From assembly GCF_000524195.1 (NCBI RefSeq), contig NW_020170405.1:538970-602969 (forward strand): a stretch of 64,000 bases of DNA, in the 5' to 3' direction. The notes beneath the pieces were generated by a model. That model saw nothing but the letters and a program-made list of their open reading frames with translations. It was not told the origin of the DNA and ran no database searches. Shown in pieces: positions 38,188 to 51,825 of the stretch. The stretch comes from Echinococcus granulosus. Its lineage: Eukaryota; Platyhelminthes; Cestoda; Cyclophyllidea; Taeniidae. The first letter of the stretch is position 1. Each line of letters starts with the position of its first letter. A program made the position numbers and the translations under genes.

Positions 38188-41100
38188 CTGAAATATTAAT
38201 AAGCTACTTACTTAAAATTAACACCAGCATCTGTACTTCATTATAAGAGGCGCGTCCCCAAATTACTCGCCATATTTTCTGACCTGCAATTCTTTTGAGT
38301 TCTAAACAGGCCTTTTATTTACATTTTAGTGCATTTGATCATTTGCTACGATTTGACCTGAGTTTTTTTATTTTAATCTAACCCAGGTGTGAATAGACGA
38401 GAAATCCAAGTGGTAATGGACAGGGCCTTTAATGCTTGTTTTGGTTGGTGAAGACTGCTTATCCAAAGGATTTTGATGATTCATTCATTTACCTTAAAAC
38501 CAATCTTTGAAGCTAGATTCCACTGGATACCTTGAACTTTGTTTAGTGTAACAATATTCATAAATACCGGAAACTAGTCTTTATTCCTACAAGTTGAAAT
38601 CGTGCGACGTGGGCATATTGCCTTGAAATAGCCAAAATGGTGGAAATTAAAAAACAAATGCGACCCAAAATTGACAATAGAGAGGTGTGATTTTCTATTC
38701 AGTACAATTCGGCTTTTAAACGCTGCCTTGTAAAATGGTTCACAAGTGCCGTGAACCACTTTTCTACAATTTATGAAACAAATTGATTAAAACTGTGGGA
38801 AATTTTTTGACACTGATTTTATGTGAAGATTTCTCTTCTGCTGGCAAAAGCGATTTCTACTGAGATACGTCATTTAGTGTGATTTGCCGTTAGAAATGTG
38901 TCATGTGTTTGATTTGGATTTCGTAAAAAAATCAGTCTTTTGCTTCGGCAAAAGGGAAGCATGTAAATTTGCTTCATATTTGTACCATTAAGAACGCAAG
39001 TGAATAATAAAGCTTAATTACCTGTTTTAGTGTTTCTTAATGCCAACTTCTAACTTTTTAGCATGAAAATTTGCAAACCCTTTTGTTTTGTGTAAATCCA
39101 AACTTCTATGCTTTGTCTTAGAAGCAATCAATTCAGGGAATAACCATTTTAGTGTATTATAAGTCAAATTTTACTATACTTTTGTAGCCGATACAGCGTT
39201 CTCAGCACGATTGCCAAGGTATTAAATGCAGCATAGCATCAGAAGAGCCAGGCTAAATCAAATGTGAAAACATAAAGTGCTGTAGAGGCATAAAAAGCTT
39301 CAATTCACTGAACGTGCATACTCAAGCCTGAGCTAATATGTACTTAAAGCGTGATAGTCGAATAGAATGGCTCTAAATCTGGATTAAATAAATATTACCA
39401 AACACAAAGCACCACAATTTAATAAGAGCAGTGAATGAAGGAAGTCAACCTGTAGGATGGACTTAGTAAGGGTGGCATAAACACGATAGATAGTGTCGAA
39501 ATGGTCAGCTTTATCTTAACTTTTTGCATCACTCGCTACCCAGACAAAGGCGGTGCACGTTTCGTGTCAGGCGGTGGTGATTTTAGGACGAGTCTCACCT
39601 AAATCTATTTTCACCTTTGCACCATTGTCCTATTCTTGCGGGAGTTCCAAATATCAAGCTGTTACTCTTGCCTTTTAAAGAGGGGAATAAACGAAAGAAC
39701 ACTGTAGTGCGTATCCAAAAATTTCATCAGGATTATCTCAACTGGCCTAGAGCTTTGTACGGCGTTACGAAATGCTTTGCGCTTGTACCGTAGATTTAGT
39801 ACAGGCATAAGTTTGTGACAGACTTAATTCAAAGTTTACCTGCGTATTTTAAGTTAAAACTATCAGTTGCGTCAACTTTATGAATTCTAACGGTTCCGAT
39901 TCGCTATGACACATCCCTTTCTTCAATGGTCATACCATTCCATTATGGCTAAGCCTTATCCGTAACCACTCAGTACACCTCTGCATAATTCAAAGCATGA
40001 CATTCTCCTTCCTGAATCAAAGTGTTTTGCTGCAAATGCACTCAGTAAGTTTTTCGTCAAAATTCGGAACTTTAAAATAGTAAGTGCATTTCTAAAGATG
40101 GCACGACCTCCAAAATTGACTTCTAAATTTATGCATGAAGTTTACCCCAGCCAGTGGAGATCAAGTCACCGATCTCAACTAGTAGAGACTAGTACAGTCG
40201 CAATTTCTGTTTGGAATTCAATGAGGATCTGAGCTTATTTATGTCCACATTTGGAAGTGAAAGTTGAGAAGGTACTCACGAGTATGTGGTAGGCAGTCGG
40301 AAATTTCCACGCGTATACGAAGCGAGAAATTCGACCCTGTACAACCACACTCTGAGGTCTTGAAGATGGCCCAGATTTCCAAAAATACATTTCACCCCTT
40401 TTCTAAGTCTAATCAAAGCGCCCGTCCAAAGGTCTGAGGACGTTTACTTCTAACACTGAAGACAAATGGTTTAGTACAAGGCATGCATTAGAGTCACAGA
40501 CAATTTCTGCATGTAATTCCAATGTTCAAAGTGCTGTTACCTTCAGACGATTTAAAGCATTGACTTTTGCAGCATCGATAAAACTTGGTCTAGGTTGAAG
40601 GCATATAGTTTGCATTTATATGTGGTCGTGTTTATGTGTGCCCCAGATGCGTAAATAATATTTGGAAGGACGGGAGAATGTGCAATAATATCGCCGCACC
40701 ACTATTCTGAAAATACCCGCGGAAGAGATTTGTTTTCCTGTGTGGGCACTTCTCCCTCTATCCCTATATCTCTTTTGTAGTTTTTAACCCTCCCCTTGAG
40801 TGTGGGGATGTGTTTATACAAATACACACACGTGTGTACACCAAGCTATGTCTGCCGACGCTGCCACTTTTATTGGGGTGTTTTAGTGAGCTGCCTGTAT
40901 GATTTATCGTTTTAAAAAGGTGGTCCAGCAATTCGTGTATCACTGACATACACACGTTGCAATCCCACTATACATTGCTGACTCCTTTTTAAGTCCATCT
41001 TTAACCGTGCGAACGGCAGAGATGGACGGGACTCTCTAGCAAGGAGGGAGGAAGAGAGCGAAAGAGCGAGAGAGAGAAGTGCACCCCATCACCCCCGTTA

Positions 41101-44100
41101 ACCTTTAAATCCCACCAATGTGTGCCCATTCGCAATCAGGCCAGTGGGACCTGATGTCATGATAGGGTTTTTGTCAAATGCTCGCATCCCCCACAAGCAT
41201 TGCTATCACCACGGGCCATGCGTGCATGCACCTGTAGTAGAAGGGCGGCAGTGGCGGCAGCATCGTTAGTATCATTTCAAAAAAAGACATTAACGCCCCA
41301 CTCAGGTTGTGCCTGCACACACACACACGAACGCACGCACAGTGAATCAGGGGTTAGTCACGACGACACACGGGCGACAAAAAGGGGCAAAGCAGAAGGG
41401 AGGTGGGACCTAGGGAGGAGCAAGAAAAAAACACCCTAACAATCATGATTCAGCATTCTATGACTTTGCACACACACACACACGCATCTGCACACACACC
41501 CGCGTCATTGATCATTATTATCAAGCACACTTAGAAAAGTCAACTTGGGACTTGTTTGTTTTCCCTCCCTTTCGAGTAGCCTACTGAGCCCACTACCTGA
41601 CACATTCACCTTTCACCTACGGTGATAACCATAGCATAACACTGACAACAGTCAGAGTCATTGTCACGGATTGGCAGTTTTCAGTCGCTAAAATTAACAT
41701 TGTCATTTTTAATTGATCACTCTTTTTATATTATGTAGCAGTAGGTAAATCACGTATTGGGTTCTGTAGATTGGCAAGCTCAATTGGCTCTCAAGTATAT
41801 TGAAAGTGGTTCGTGGAGATCCATTGCCACTAAAACCATTTTCCTATAATTGACAACCTTGTGTTAATACTTTGATGGAACATCCACATTTTGCCCACCA
41901 GTAACACTGGTGACAGAACCACCTATCGAGTCATGCCTTGCTTGCAACTGACCTCGATAAGCAATTCCACTGTCGTAATTACAGACGATGCAGATTAAAG
42001 TGAAGTCAGTGATTTTTTTGTGCACCTCTGTAGCTGTTTGCCCAGGGGATGGATATGTTTGCAAAAGCACCAACTATTCCCATCACTACGTGTCTAGTTT
42101 GTCTTACCACAGTCTTAAAAAAGTGATGCGTGCCGGAGTATGGCGTTTCTTTTCTCCGTGGGTTCATTTTCATTCATCACTGCCACAAGCATCAAGCGTG
42201 TATCATTTTTGTTTTGGCTTCTGAAGGGCCTACTTGTATTCGATTAATCAAACATCTCAACAAGTGTCTGATGTCTTCTTGTAGTGTTTTTTGAAGTCTA
42301 CCTCTGACTCTTTGAAGCTCGGAATTACGCTGAATTCGCCGTAAGTAGATAAGGTGGATGAATAGCTATGCGATAAACCTAGTTCATCAATTCCATGTTA
42401 TGATACAAATTTACCAGTCCCTCTTTTAATCTGTGAAGCAATTAAATTTGTCTTTTAAGAAAAATTTTGGTGAAAATATTCATTCATTACATTGGTCAAT
42501 TCAGCGTGGAAATTTTAGACACAGAAACAAGGGGAATTCACACGGAATCGTACCATGTGAATACATTACTGCAATCTCCTATTTCATTTTTCAAATATCA
42601 TCAAATTAAAAATCATGAGATCCAGAACCCCTCATGAAGTATAATGCTCAAATAGCAAACCCTTTCATAAGATGTGGTAATAAGAAGGAGGGATTGGCAC
42701 CGTAGGCAAAATGCATCCATCACTTCGGATTTCTAATGCCTTTTAAAGTAGTTGTATGGCCTTGTTTTAACATTTAGCAGTTGTCATCTTATTCTCGTTG
42801 ACGTGGAGACGATACACCTCGGCAGCTATTAAGTGGGTGACGATAATAAAAAATCGCCATGTTGAAATTCTTCAGCAATTTCGTTTAAAAGTAGGTTGTG
42901 TGGACAAACGTACTCAAAGTATCAACACCAATCCCTGTGTCCATGGAAGCGATAGGAATTTTGATGCACTATCTACCCTCTTCAAATTTATAAAGAACTT
43001 TTGATGCTAAATTCATAGATTGAAATCCTTACAATAAACTCATTGCTGAAGTGTGGATAATCACCATGACATAACTTATTCAAAGGTCCATTTTACCCAG
43101 ACAAAATTTCTCGTTTTACCTATTAGTAGATGACACCTAATTCATATCCACTAAAGGAAAAACAAGGCAACTCGTGGTGAGCTGGGTTAGTTAAAACGTG
43201 AGTTTTGGAGGACGTGTGTATGAATGTTGACTTAAAACGGATCCACCAATTTCCCGTTTATAGCCCGCAGAATACATTTTTCATTCAGCTAGTAAAAAAT
43301 GTCAAATAATATTGTGAAAATTGAAACATGCTTTGGTGACCTCCGCCTTGTTAACAAACGACTATCATGAAAATTTGCTAATTCAAGAATTGTCCTAAAA
43401 TAGTGAAAAGTGTTTGAGTTGGGTTAGAAGCATTGGCTTTGTATCACTTACAGTAAAGGAAAAGGGTATTTGTGGAATAATTTTGGCAATTTTGCTAAGT
43501 AAGGAACAGAATGAAGACGCTTTCTCCAGCGAAATAAGTATTTCTATTTGTAGAAAGTACGTTCAAACTATTTGGATTGTAAATTTGTTTGGAATTCACA
43601 CCCTGAATACTTTTCATTGTCATTATTTTGGAAGTAGCGGATGCTATATCAACGGACTGCCAATGCATTTCATCGTGCTTTAGAATTTGATTCAATAAAG
43701 ATTAACGGTAATCAAAATACTTTAAATGGTAAGAACTTATTTTGAGCGGATGTTTACTATTTTCTCAAGTCTGTAAGTAGAACTTTTAGCCAGCAACTAC
43801 CGTAACCACATCGTAAAGGATATTGTCACCAACCAGTATGCTCTCCGTCCCGATCAGAATACGTCGCACTGCCTAAATCCATGGATTAATCTTTTGACAA
43901 AAAAAGAAAGGATGATTATGTAAATTTTATTGCTTTAATATTTGGTGGGTATAACACTGGAAAGTTACCTGTCTCAAAATCAAAAATCTCTTATGGTTCT
44001 NNNNNNNNNNNNNNNNNNNNNNNNNNNNNNNNNNNNNNNNNNNNNNNNNNNNNNNNNNNNNNNNNNNNNNNNNNNNNNNNNNNNNNNNNNNNNNNNNNNN

Positions 44101-47100
44101 GATAAAAAAAAGCTTTTCTAATTTTAACTCATTCTGGTATTCTCTCAGTCAACGAACATACTGTTAGTTATTGTCAAACTATCCACCCACTATTCCACTA
44201 CACATCTCACACTTTGAAGACACTACTTCATCTTTGGAACACTGTACCTGCTTTGTCTGTGTGTTTGTGTGTTTGTACACGTGTGTGCGTGATGGAATTC
44301 AGACGGGGTTGTTCGCCTACTGAAGGCTAAACAACAGCTTAGACTGACATCCACCCCATGCGGCACATCCTGAAGGGGTGCAAGAAGTACGTGCAGATCA
44401 AAACAAAGACTACTCATTCATCTGGAAGAAGGCTATATAATTACAAGACAACTCGACATCCCTCACCCCAAAACTAATCCGGCAAAAGAGTTGCACTTAA
44501 GGATTGGCGAGAAACATTGTCTGATCCGCACCCCCATTTCCATTTTCATAGTTCTCTAAGAGATTATCACCTTTTCTTGGAACAGCTAGTAGATAATTAC
44601 ATTTGTCACATGTGGAATGGGATGGAAAGATGGAAAAGAAAAGCGGGATGGGAATGGAAGTTGACTAGATAGGTTCATTCGTAAGTTCTGAAGACAAAAC
44701 GTTTGATAAAAGTGTTAAAGTGGGATTCGTAGGTAACTTGTGCCTAGCTGGAAAGAACTGTGAATTTTAGTAGTAATTATTTCAAGGAATAAAATATTTT
44801 AGGAAGCCTTGTGCAATTACTTACTACTTGTTGCAGAAAACCCCAAGAACATTTTCCTTTACCTCGTGTACCAATAGAAACTTTCTTGATCAATGTAGCC
44901 TTTCTTAAAACGTGATCAGAGATTGTGAATCATCTAAATTCCTAATTTTATGAGTGCTAAGCGCCGATGTGAATCATAATTTTGTATCAACCCTAATATA
45001 GGATTGAACTAACGTTATGAGCAAATCCTTTACAGGTCATAAATATGTGGTTTAATGGTCATTTTACTGACTGACAAGTACGTCCTCACCAAAACCAACC
45101 AGACATCCAAATTAATTTCATTGTTTAAATTCCTGAAGTATGAAACACTTGGTAAATTAAAACGTTTGACTTTGGTCCTTTTTGATGCTAACAACCCAAA
45201 AGCATCTAAAACGTACTCTTTAAATAATTCTCCAATAAAGTGCGGGATGGTGTTAGCGTTTAGGAAGAAAATTTCCATCTCTAATCACGGAGGGTCCACC
45301 TATCCACAAGGCAAGCGTAGTTTAAATGCAATCTAATAGTCATTCAGATTAACTTGATTCTTTCCAATTTAAAACTCCTCTTAGACAGTAATTTGTCCCC
45401 ATTTATAACAAAGTCAAGGTTTTGCTTTCTTGGGAAGTCACATGGTGATGGTAATCTCGATCGCTTCTCCACGTGGTGTGCATGTGATCCGTGCCTGTGT
45501 GGTGGGCAGCATTTCCACACGTTCGAAAATACCCAACGAGATTACTATCCATGTCACCTAGTCACATAATACATGCGCTTGCTAGAATAGGCTAAAAATC
45601 TATTTATCCTAAATTAAATGAATGAATGTTGCATATTTTCAGGCCATACAGTGGTGCGGTCGGAGGGTAGGCTTTGTTGGACAGGCTTGCACTAATACGC
45701 AACAATAAGGCACTCAATTTACTGTACCAGTTCCATCATAGGACCGGTTTAGTGGAATTTTCTCCCATAAGTAGGTGAAACGCTTCAAAGCCTTCAGTGT
45801 GTTGTTAGGCGCATAAGCCTTGCACCTGGAGAAACATTTGTGAATTCTTGTTCATTTGTGAACTTTGTACTAACTACGAAGGCACGTCAATACTAGAGAT
45901 TTTCTTTTATTTGAACGCTACTTTTGTGTTTTCTTCCTTTGGATTAAAAGTCTGCACTTTGGTTTGCTAATTTGAGGATCGGTGGTGTCAAACGGATAAG
46001 GGATTAGACTTTGAGCAGGTGAATCAAGTCAGTGTAGAAGATGATAACCTTAGATGAGGCACCATATTAAATTCTCCTTAAGGTAAAAACGGGTGACTAT
46101 TTTGTTAACCCCTAGTAGGGTGGACCCCGTGTTGGAGTGCGGTGTCCCCCACCTGTCTCTCCACCAGAGGTGTTTGGGTGTCGCGAAGATGTATCGAATA
46201 GTGCAATAAAACAGTCTGACCGTCTGGACACACATTTCAAACGTAACATAGTCAACGTGGGTGGTTTGTGCGCGCCTCGCAGAGCTCAGTGCCACACAGT
46301 TGTACTTGGTGGAAGGTGGACAGACCTTGTGTGACATTCTGATTTATGGAAGTTGTTGTTTTATCCGCTACTTTAAAATTTAAATGGAGAACTAAGGCCT
46401 CTGCGCTAAGGGGACGTGAAATAAATTTTGCCGCAATTTGTTTAATTCTATTACACCTTTGACTTAGACTGGAGGAGAAGGGGGGGCGAAAGGGGAGGAG
46501 AAGACATGTTCTCTCTTTGAGTTTGAGGTAAAACCATCAAAAATCCCATATTCCAGAGATTGAATGTCCGCACAGACTTTGTCCCACGATGGCTAAAAGC
46601 CTAGTCTTAATAACATTATCAAAGACAACTTCTAACCAAATGAAAACGGAACAGAACAGCGTCAGCTAGATGTACTCCACCTTCTGAAATCACAGATATC
46701 AGCAAAACCAAAAATATTTTGTCTAATTTTTAAAGTTCTACAAAAGTAAAGCATTTGATCAGTTTCTCTTAATGATTGGCCCCAGGAAGATGACGACTAA
46801 AAATCTTTTCAACCATTAAATGTTTTTCTGTGCGAGTTTACCTGGCTTCTAATAATAAAAAACATAGATCATCAAAAGACATGAAAGTTAGGCTAAATAT
46901 TTCAGAAATAGTTCAGAAAGTAAAATTCTTCAGGTATATCTAACTTTAAATAAGTGTAATGAGGGAGTAGTACACATTTATGAAATCCCCAAGCACCGAT
47001 AAATACCTGACCAGCACTTGACTTGATTAAGGTTATAAGCAGTCGGGGTGGAATATTAAACAGATGCATAGGATGGAGATTGTGGGAATGACCCACAACG

Positions 47101-49457
47101 GTTTGGAATGCAGAATCCCCTACATCCTGACAGGACTTCGATGTGCATCATCATCCCCTTGCTCGGACATATTCATACTCGATCATGTTCTGTCATGGGC
47201 CAAATTTTCCTCCTCCCCTACTTGCATACAGGACAGCATTATAAACCTATTTCGAAAACTGAACCTTCACGATAAGTCGAAGATGAAAACAGCACCATTT
47301 GCCTCCCTAATGACATTCGGAGGGCATTTTGGGCACAATGCAAGCAATTTAATCAGATTTATTAAATGGTGTCGTGAAATTACTTTTTACAGGAACAGGC
47401 AGTTGATTCGGAGACGCTAGCCTCTTTTTCAGTCGGAAATACCTGCTTCTACTAGTTAGGCCAATCCATTTCCCAAGTTACTTCTTACTGCGATTTAAAA
47501 CCTTTGCCTTGCATTGTATATACATTAAAATTTTACTAAGCTGAATTTTAACAAGTATAACAATTGAGTGGAAAAGCACAGTAAAATCTTCTGTTTTTAT
47601 GATACGTCACACCGCACTTTCGATCTGGAATAAAGGTATTCACGCCACTATTCGGTTTTTCCTCTGTGCAACAATTGAATGCAAGATAAATTATCATCCT
47701 CGTTTCGAATATTTTGTTTATATCTCGCCTACTTGTAATCAGCGGAGTCAAAACTTTTACGACAGAATATCCATAAGCATGCTACCTTAGCTGGAGCAAA
47801 TTATGTCTCTCAGGAAGATAAGCAGATTCGAAAGTTGTTTTTATAGACAACATTAAGGTTTTATTGTTGAATTTTTCTGCGGGAAGATGGGGCCAGGTAT
47901 TAAAGGCTCGAATGCACCGATGAGTGGAGGTTTTATCCCGCGAACTGTGGCTTACCGATGGCACAAATTTAAAAATGAAGACACACAGATGGGAACCTTT
48001 GAAACTCTTGGTACAACATTCGTGTCTTGTGGTCAAGATATAAAAGTCAAGTGCATTAAGAGGGATTTTATGATTGAGTGCGAAGATAAGAACATAAAAC
48101 CGCACCATCGCAGCATTTGAGCATTCGTATCTTACACACGCTGCTTTGCGGGTAAGCCTCAGCAATAAATAGATTTTAGAAAATTTAAATATGGGAGAAT
48201 ATTCATACTAGCAGCAAGGGCATTTGTAAATTGTTTCCTTTATACCTTTATGGTATTCTAAATTTCTTTAATTTTAGTGCTTGTTTACATTTGCTGAGAG
48301 ACAATACGGACTTTTCAGAGCAATTTTTTTTGAATCTGATCAGTATCGTGTATATACTAGAGTGTGCATTCCTCAAGAGCAAGTTGCTGACTGTGCTTCT
48401 ATATTTCGGACATCTAAATCCAAGCATTCAGGCTAGCGTTTAAAAGTACCCTTTGATTTATAAGCAGAGCCTCTTGATAATCAGATTAAATGACTGATCC
48501 TCACAAGCCATGGTCCACTTTTAAATGAAATAGACGATTTTCCTAAATTCAGATTCACCATACATGATTTGATTTGAACTCCAAATAACGTTATCATCTG
48601 ATAATCTGTAAGCATAACATTGCCTCATTCTTTATAAAACCTTTCCTATTCACTAATATACTCTTTTACATGGCGCATTGTTTTAATTCAAGGGTTTCAG
48701 ATATGTCACTTTTGTAAGAAAATATCTAATTTCCAACCAGAGAATAGAAGTTTGCAAACGCATTTATGACCCAAAAATTAACATTATGATTTGATATCCC
48801 CCATTTCATCTATTGGACATTTTGACATAGCTGAAATCGTCTTTAAATCATAGAGGCAAAAACTCACTTTGATGAAGCCGGCGAAAGGCACTCTCCTGTT
48901 CGATCCCGTTGTCGTCTGTTCTTAAACCAGTTGGAGACCTGCACAGCAGTGAGGCCGGTGCGTCGTGCAAGCTCCTTCTTCTCCCATTGCGAGGGGTAAG
49001 GATTCTCAGCGTACTGCTGACGCAGCAGCCTTCGAGATTTCTCTTTGAAGTAGTAGCTCGTCTCCTCCCCATCCCAGATGGTGGGTGGTAGGGGATGCTT
49101 CTTCCGCAAGCGATGGCGTCCCACCGCACTCAGTGAACAGCCTCGTGCCTGCTCAGCCTCCTCGTAGTGACCTCGCAGCCAGAGCTCCTGCAACCGCGCG
49201 TGGTGACGTGGTGCAAAGTAACGTGTCTGAAGGATGGCGAAGACGTCTTGATAGCGGCCCTCCAGCAGCGCCAACACCGCCAGGCACTTCACCACCGTAT
49301 CGCTTTGCTGAACACTCGGAGGAGCAGCATCGCGACAGTAGGCAAGGAGGTGATGCAATCGAGCATAGTCCTCTGACTTTTGCACCACTTCGCAGAGGTA
49401 GAGTAGTTGATCGGGTGATTGAAGTTGAGCGGAGGAGTTAGTGGTGGTGGAAGACAT
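37689..49457 (-). CDS. six1/2: SIX1/2-type (sine oculis) homeobox transcription factor, two exons
   Basis: Nuclear DNA-binding regulator of the SIX family; SIX1/2 proteins act with Eya and Dach cofactors in muscle, eye and sensory-organ development (family knowledge). Exon 1 is 49457-48868 and exon 2 is 38187-37689. Exon 1 ends AA|GTGAGT, exon 2 starts after a TTTCAG acceptor with T, and the split codon AAT keeps the frame, giving 362 aa. The SIX domain is about residues 15-126 and the homeodomain about 127-186, with recognition helix [14 protein letters not shown]. The homeodomain N-terminal arm [13 protein letters not shown] is the SIX1/2 type; SIX4/5 has ETVYCF and SIX3/6 has QKTHCF. The start ATG at 49457 precedes a short Ser/Thr leader and is the first one giving a full SIX domain. 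Oddities: YYF replaces the usual YCF, LRQQY replaces LREWY, and the intron is very large. The family assignment is secure; the subfamily rests on a few diagnostic residues. Confidence 0.93.
41040..41500. repeat. Purine-rich and CA-repeat low-complexity block in SIX intron
   Basis: A GA/GGA-rich stretch (41040-41080), CA runs at 41316-41328, 41469-41483 and 41491-41499, and a generally more GC-rich composition than the flanks. No exon is supported. Confidence 0.7.
44001..44100. other. Assembly gap of 100 N in the SIX intron
   Basis: Exactly 100 undefined bases. The intron length is therefore approximate. Confidence 0.98.
44257..44290. repeat. TG-rich tract
   Basis: Interrupted TG/TTTG repeats including GTGTTTGTGTGTTTGTAC, within the SIX intron. 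Confidence 0.7.
48868..49457 (-). CDS. six1/2: SIX1/2 exon 1: SIX domain plus complete homeodomain
   Basis: 590 coding bases (196 codons plus two bases). Residues 15-126 match the SIX protein-interaction domain, with CEVVQ near residue 22, [14 protein letters not shown] near 89-102 and [19 protein letters not shown] just before the homeodomain. The exon closes ten codons after the homeodomain end (RQRDR), in a Ser-rich stretch. The donor is AAA|GTGAGT, read on the minus strand at 48867. The exon is GC-rich compared with the flanking introns, which is why other frames also stay open here. Confidence 0.93.
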
Positions 49458-49531
49458 TTCGGAAAGTGAATAACGTACCTGGTGGGGCGCAGATTACATC
49501 TGTCGTGTGCGTACGTGTGCATTCTTGTGGG

Positions 49532-49582
49532 CCAATCATAAGGCAGCGCGTCCACACGGGCTAGGAGGGGGCACGGGCCAAT
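49532..49582 (-). promoter_or_regulatory. Two CCAAT boxes upstream of SIX1/2
   Basis: CCAAT occurs at 49532-49536 and 49578-49582 (plus-strand reading), 75-125 bp upstream of the SIX start codon, in a GC-richer stretch (49490-49640). CCAAT boxes work in both orientations, so they are compatible with a minus-strand promoter. No TATA box was recognised. This is a candidate promoter only. Confidence 0.35.
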
Positions 49583-51609
49583 AGACAGAGGTGAAGGGGA
49601 GATGATTGACGGTGGTGGGCGCTTGGGATCGCGTCTACGAACCACAGGATAATCGCTGGACCGATGCGCTTTTTATTATTGGTAGAAGGTCCGTACCCAC
49701 GCTAATTCGTGCAAAAGGTCAGAAAAAGTGAGCTTGTTATCTGGTTGCATCGGAGTACACAAAACAACGCAACTTGTACATTTCCTCGTCTGAAAGAATA
49801 ACGTATAGAGAATATTTTTCGTGCAGAATTTGTATTTCTTCATTGGAGGGACGCATAGTAATTACCATTGCCAACAGATATTCGTCAATACCAATAGTAA
49901 TATTTACATTGATCGTTAATACTATACTGTAACAAGTGCCTGCGCATGTGTATGCAAATGTCAAAACAGGTAATTCGTGTTTAAATTGATCTTTTTCTGC
50001 AAAGCAAAACATCGACCTTAAAAATCTGCCCCTTCAGCGCAGTGCATTTCACTGTTGCGTCTCTAAATAACTTAGACATGCTAAAGTTTGCCCTTTCCAA
50101 AGACTGACTGAAATTAAACCACTATCGGCGGCACACCAGTTTGAGACATTACCACAGTCTCTAGCATAAAGAAATAAATGAGTAGCCAATTTAAGGCTTA
50201 ATGCTTGCCTTAAGTTGACCAAACTGATCAAACGGAAAGAATGAATTCTTGGCCTCAAATAGTCAGATGTAATTGTACGATAGAAAGCTCAATTTATAAA
50301 CACGAACTTCAACCTCTAGAGAACATGTGCGGAAATAGAATGATACTTTATGGTTTTGCACACAAGAGAATTTGACGCAAAGCCATACATCAGCAACTGC
50401 GGCAGTGGTGCAGTCGGGAATAAAATGATCTTTCGTTTTCAACCCATACTATCCATATACCGGGAGTGTTGGTATCACCTAAAATCAGTATTAGACAGCT
50501 TAAGAATTTGATCAAACAGAGCTCTTGAATCAAGGCAAAATACCGGTTTCCTACTTTCTTCACACTTACACCAGCCGTACCTTAATTAGCTGTCATATTG
50601 CGGTTTTTAGCTCATGTTGCTAATATTTGACCTAAAAAGTTTGTATTCAATGTATGCTATCAACACTTTTTATAAGTTTTTTGGAGGACTGAGGCATCTG
50701 TAGGTTGAAATGTAGGAGCTACGCCGTTGACTCTTCCACCTCGCATATACTAAGATCAACTAAGTATTATATATATTGCAACTCGGTGTTTTTACGCATT
50801 GGTCAATGGAGGTGTGGGAGCTCTTAAGCATAAATAGGCCATATTTCTTCAAAAATGGGAAATCTCTTCATTCAGGGAATAGTTTGTTTTGCCCCTGTAA
50901 GGACCCATCTTGTAACTTGTAAACTGTTCCCCATTTTATTAATTTGATTACAAAGTACTACCACTAACTAGTTTATTTTCAATGAATTGTCCGGTACATC
51001 AGCACCTCCATTTCCTCTTTCTGTTATGATTGTGTTGCACGTACATGACCAGGAGCGGGAAGGATTGGGTCTATGAGGAACCGCGTTTATACAACATTTG
51101 AACTCGCTACACCCACCATGGTTCTCTTTTAGGCAGAAACAGATGCTGACACTTACCACTCTATTAAAATATTACATACACAGGAAGATGTGCGATCTTT
51201 GCCACATGGGCTACAGGTATAATACCATACTTGGACCATAATGATCAGATTAGATGCAAAGCTAAATTGCTTTGGGTACGGCTCCTCAAAGAAGCCAGGA
51301 ATATTTTGGATAATTTATGCTATTTTCACATTCCCAGTTATCTGCGTTTTTCAGCTGATCATTTGTACCATCAATGTTCCTTCCCAAATGAATCAAACAG
51401 TTGGTTCAAAAACCCACTTTTGAATAAACATTTTAAATAGTTTTTCAATTTTTTATTAATCTTGGTGTTACAAATACTATTCAATTGTCCGTTTATCCCG
51501 TTAAGTCCTTAAAGCAGTCAGTTAGATTTGTGCGATCACATAATGCGCAATCGAATTCCAAGTGTCAACTCACGATAGCAGATTGGGACTGAGGAAATAA
51601 ATTTCAGAA
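49583..51609. other. Intergenic spacer between paxillin and SIX1/2
   Basis: About 2 kb separate the paxillin 3' end from the SIX promoter region. Only AT-rich sequence with short reading frames on both strands was seen; no exon, repeat copy or RNA gene is supported. Confidence 0.5.
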
Positions 51610-51615
51610 TTTATT
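51610..51615 (-). terminator. Candidate poly(A) signal of paxillin
   Basis: Reads AATAAA on the minus strand, about 210 bp past the stop codon. A second copy lies about 160 bp further on, near 51451. Confidence 0.5.
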
Positions 51616-51825
51616 AAAACAGCACTGCAAAAGCAAGTATGCAATATACAGATGTGATCAAAGTAAACATTGTACAAAAAAGAAGCAAGCCACCTCCAAA
51701 TGCCACAGCAGTCGTTGGTGCTACTGACTTAGCGTAAGTAGAAATGTCATGATGATGAGGAGAGATTGTAGCGGCAAGGTGTATGAAAGCCCACGTAGGT
51801 GCGGAGAGACGATCAGAACGAGGCC

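Larger units (their letters stand above)
38188..48867 (-). other. SIX1/2 intron, 10.7 kb
   Basis: The intron starts GTGAGT and ends TTTCAG (minus strand). It holds one 100-N gap (44001-44100), a purine-rich and CA-repeat block (41040-41500) and a TG-rich tract (44257-44290). I saw no supported coding exon inside; reading frames of up to about 127 codons occur on both strands but lack convincing splice sites or protein character. Its size suggests it may hold cis-regulatory elements (inference). Confidence 0.75.

Noticed and set aside
47064..47420. Plus-strand frame of 118 codons inside the SIX intron
   Set aside because: No convincing splice sites, no recognisable domain, and a length within chance expectation.
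49085..49645. Long plus- and minus-strand frames overlapping SIX exon 1
   Set aside because: They are shadows of the GC-rich SIX coding exon in other frames.
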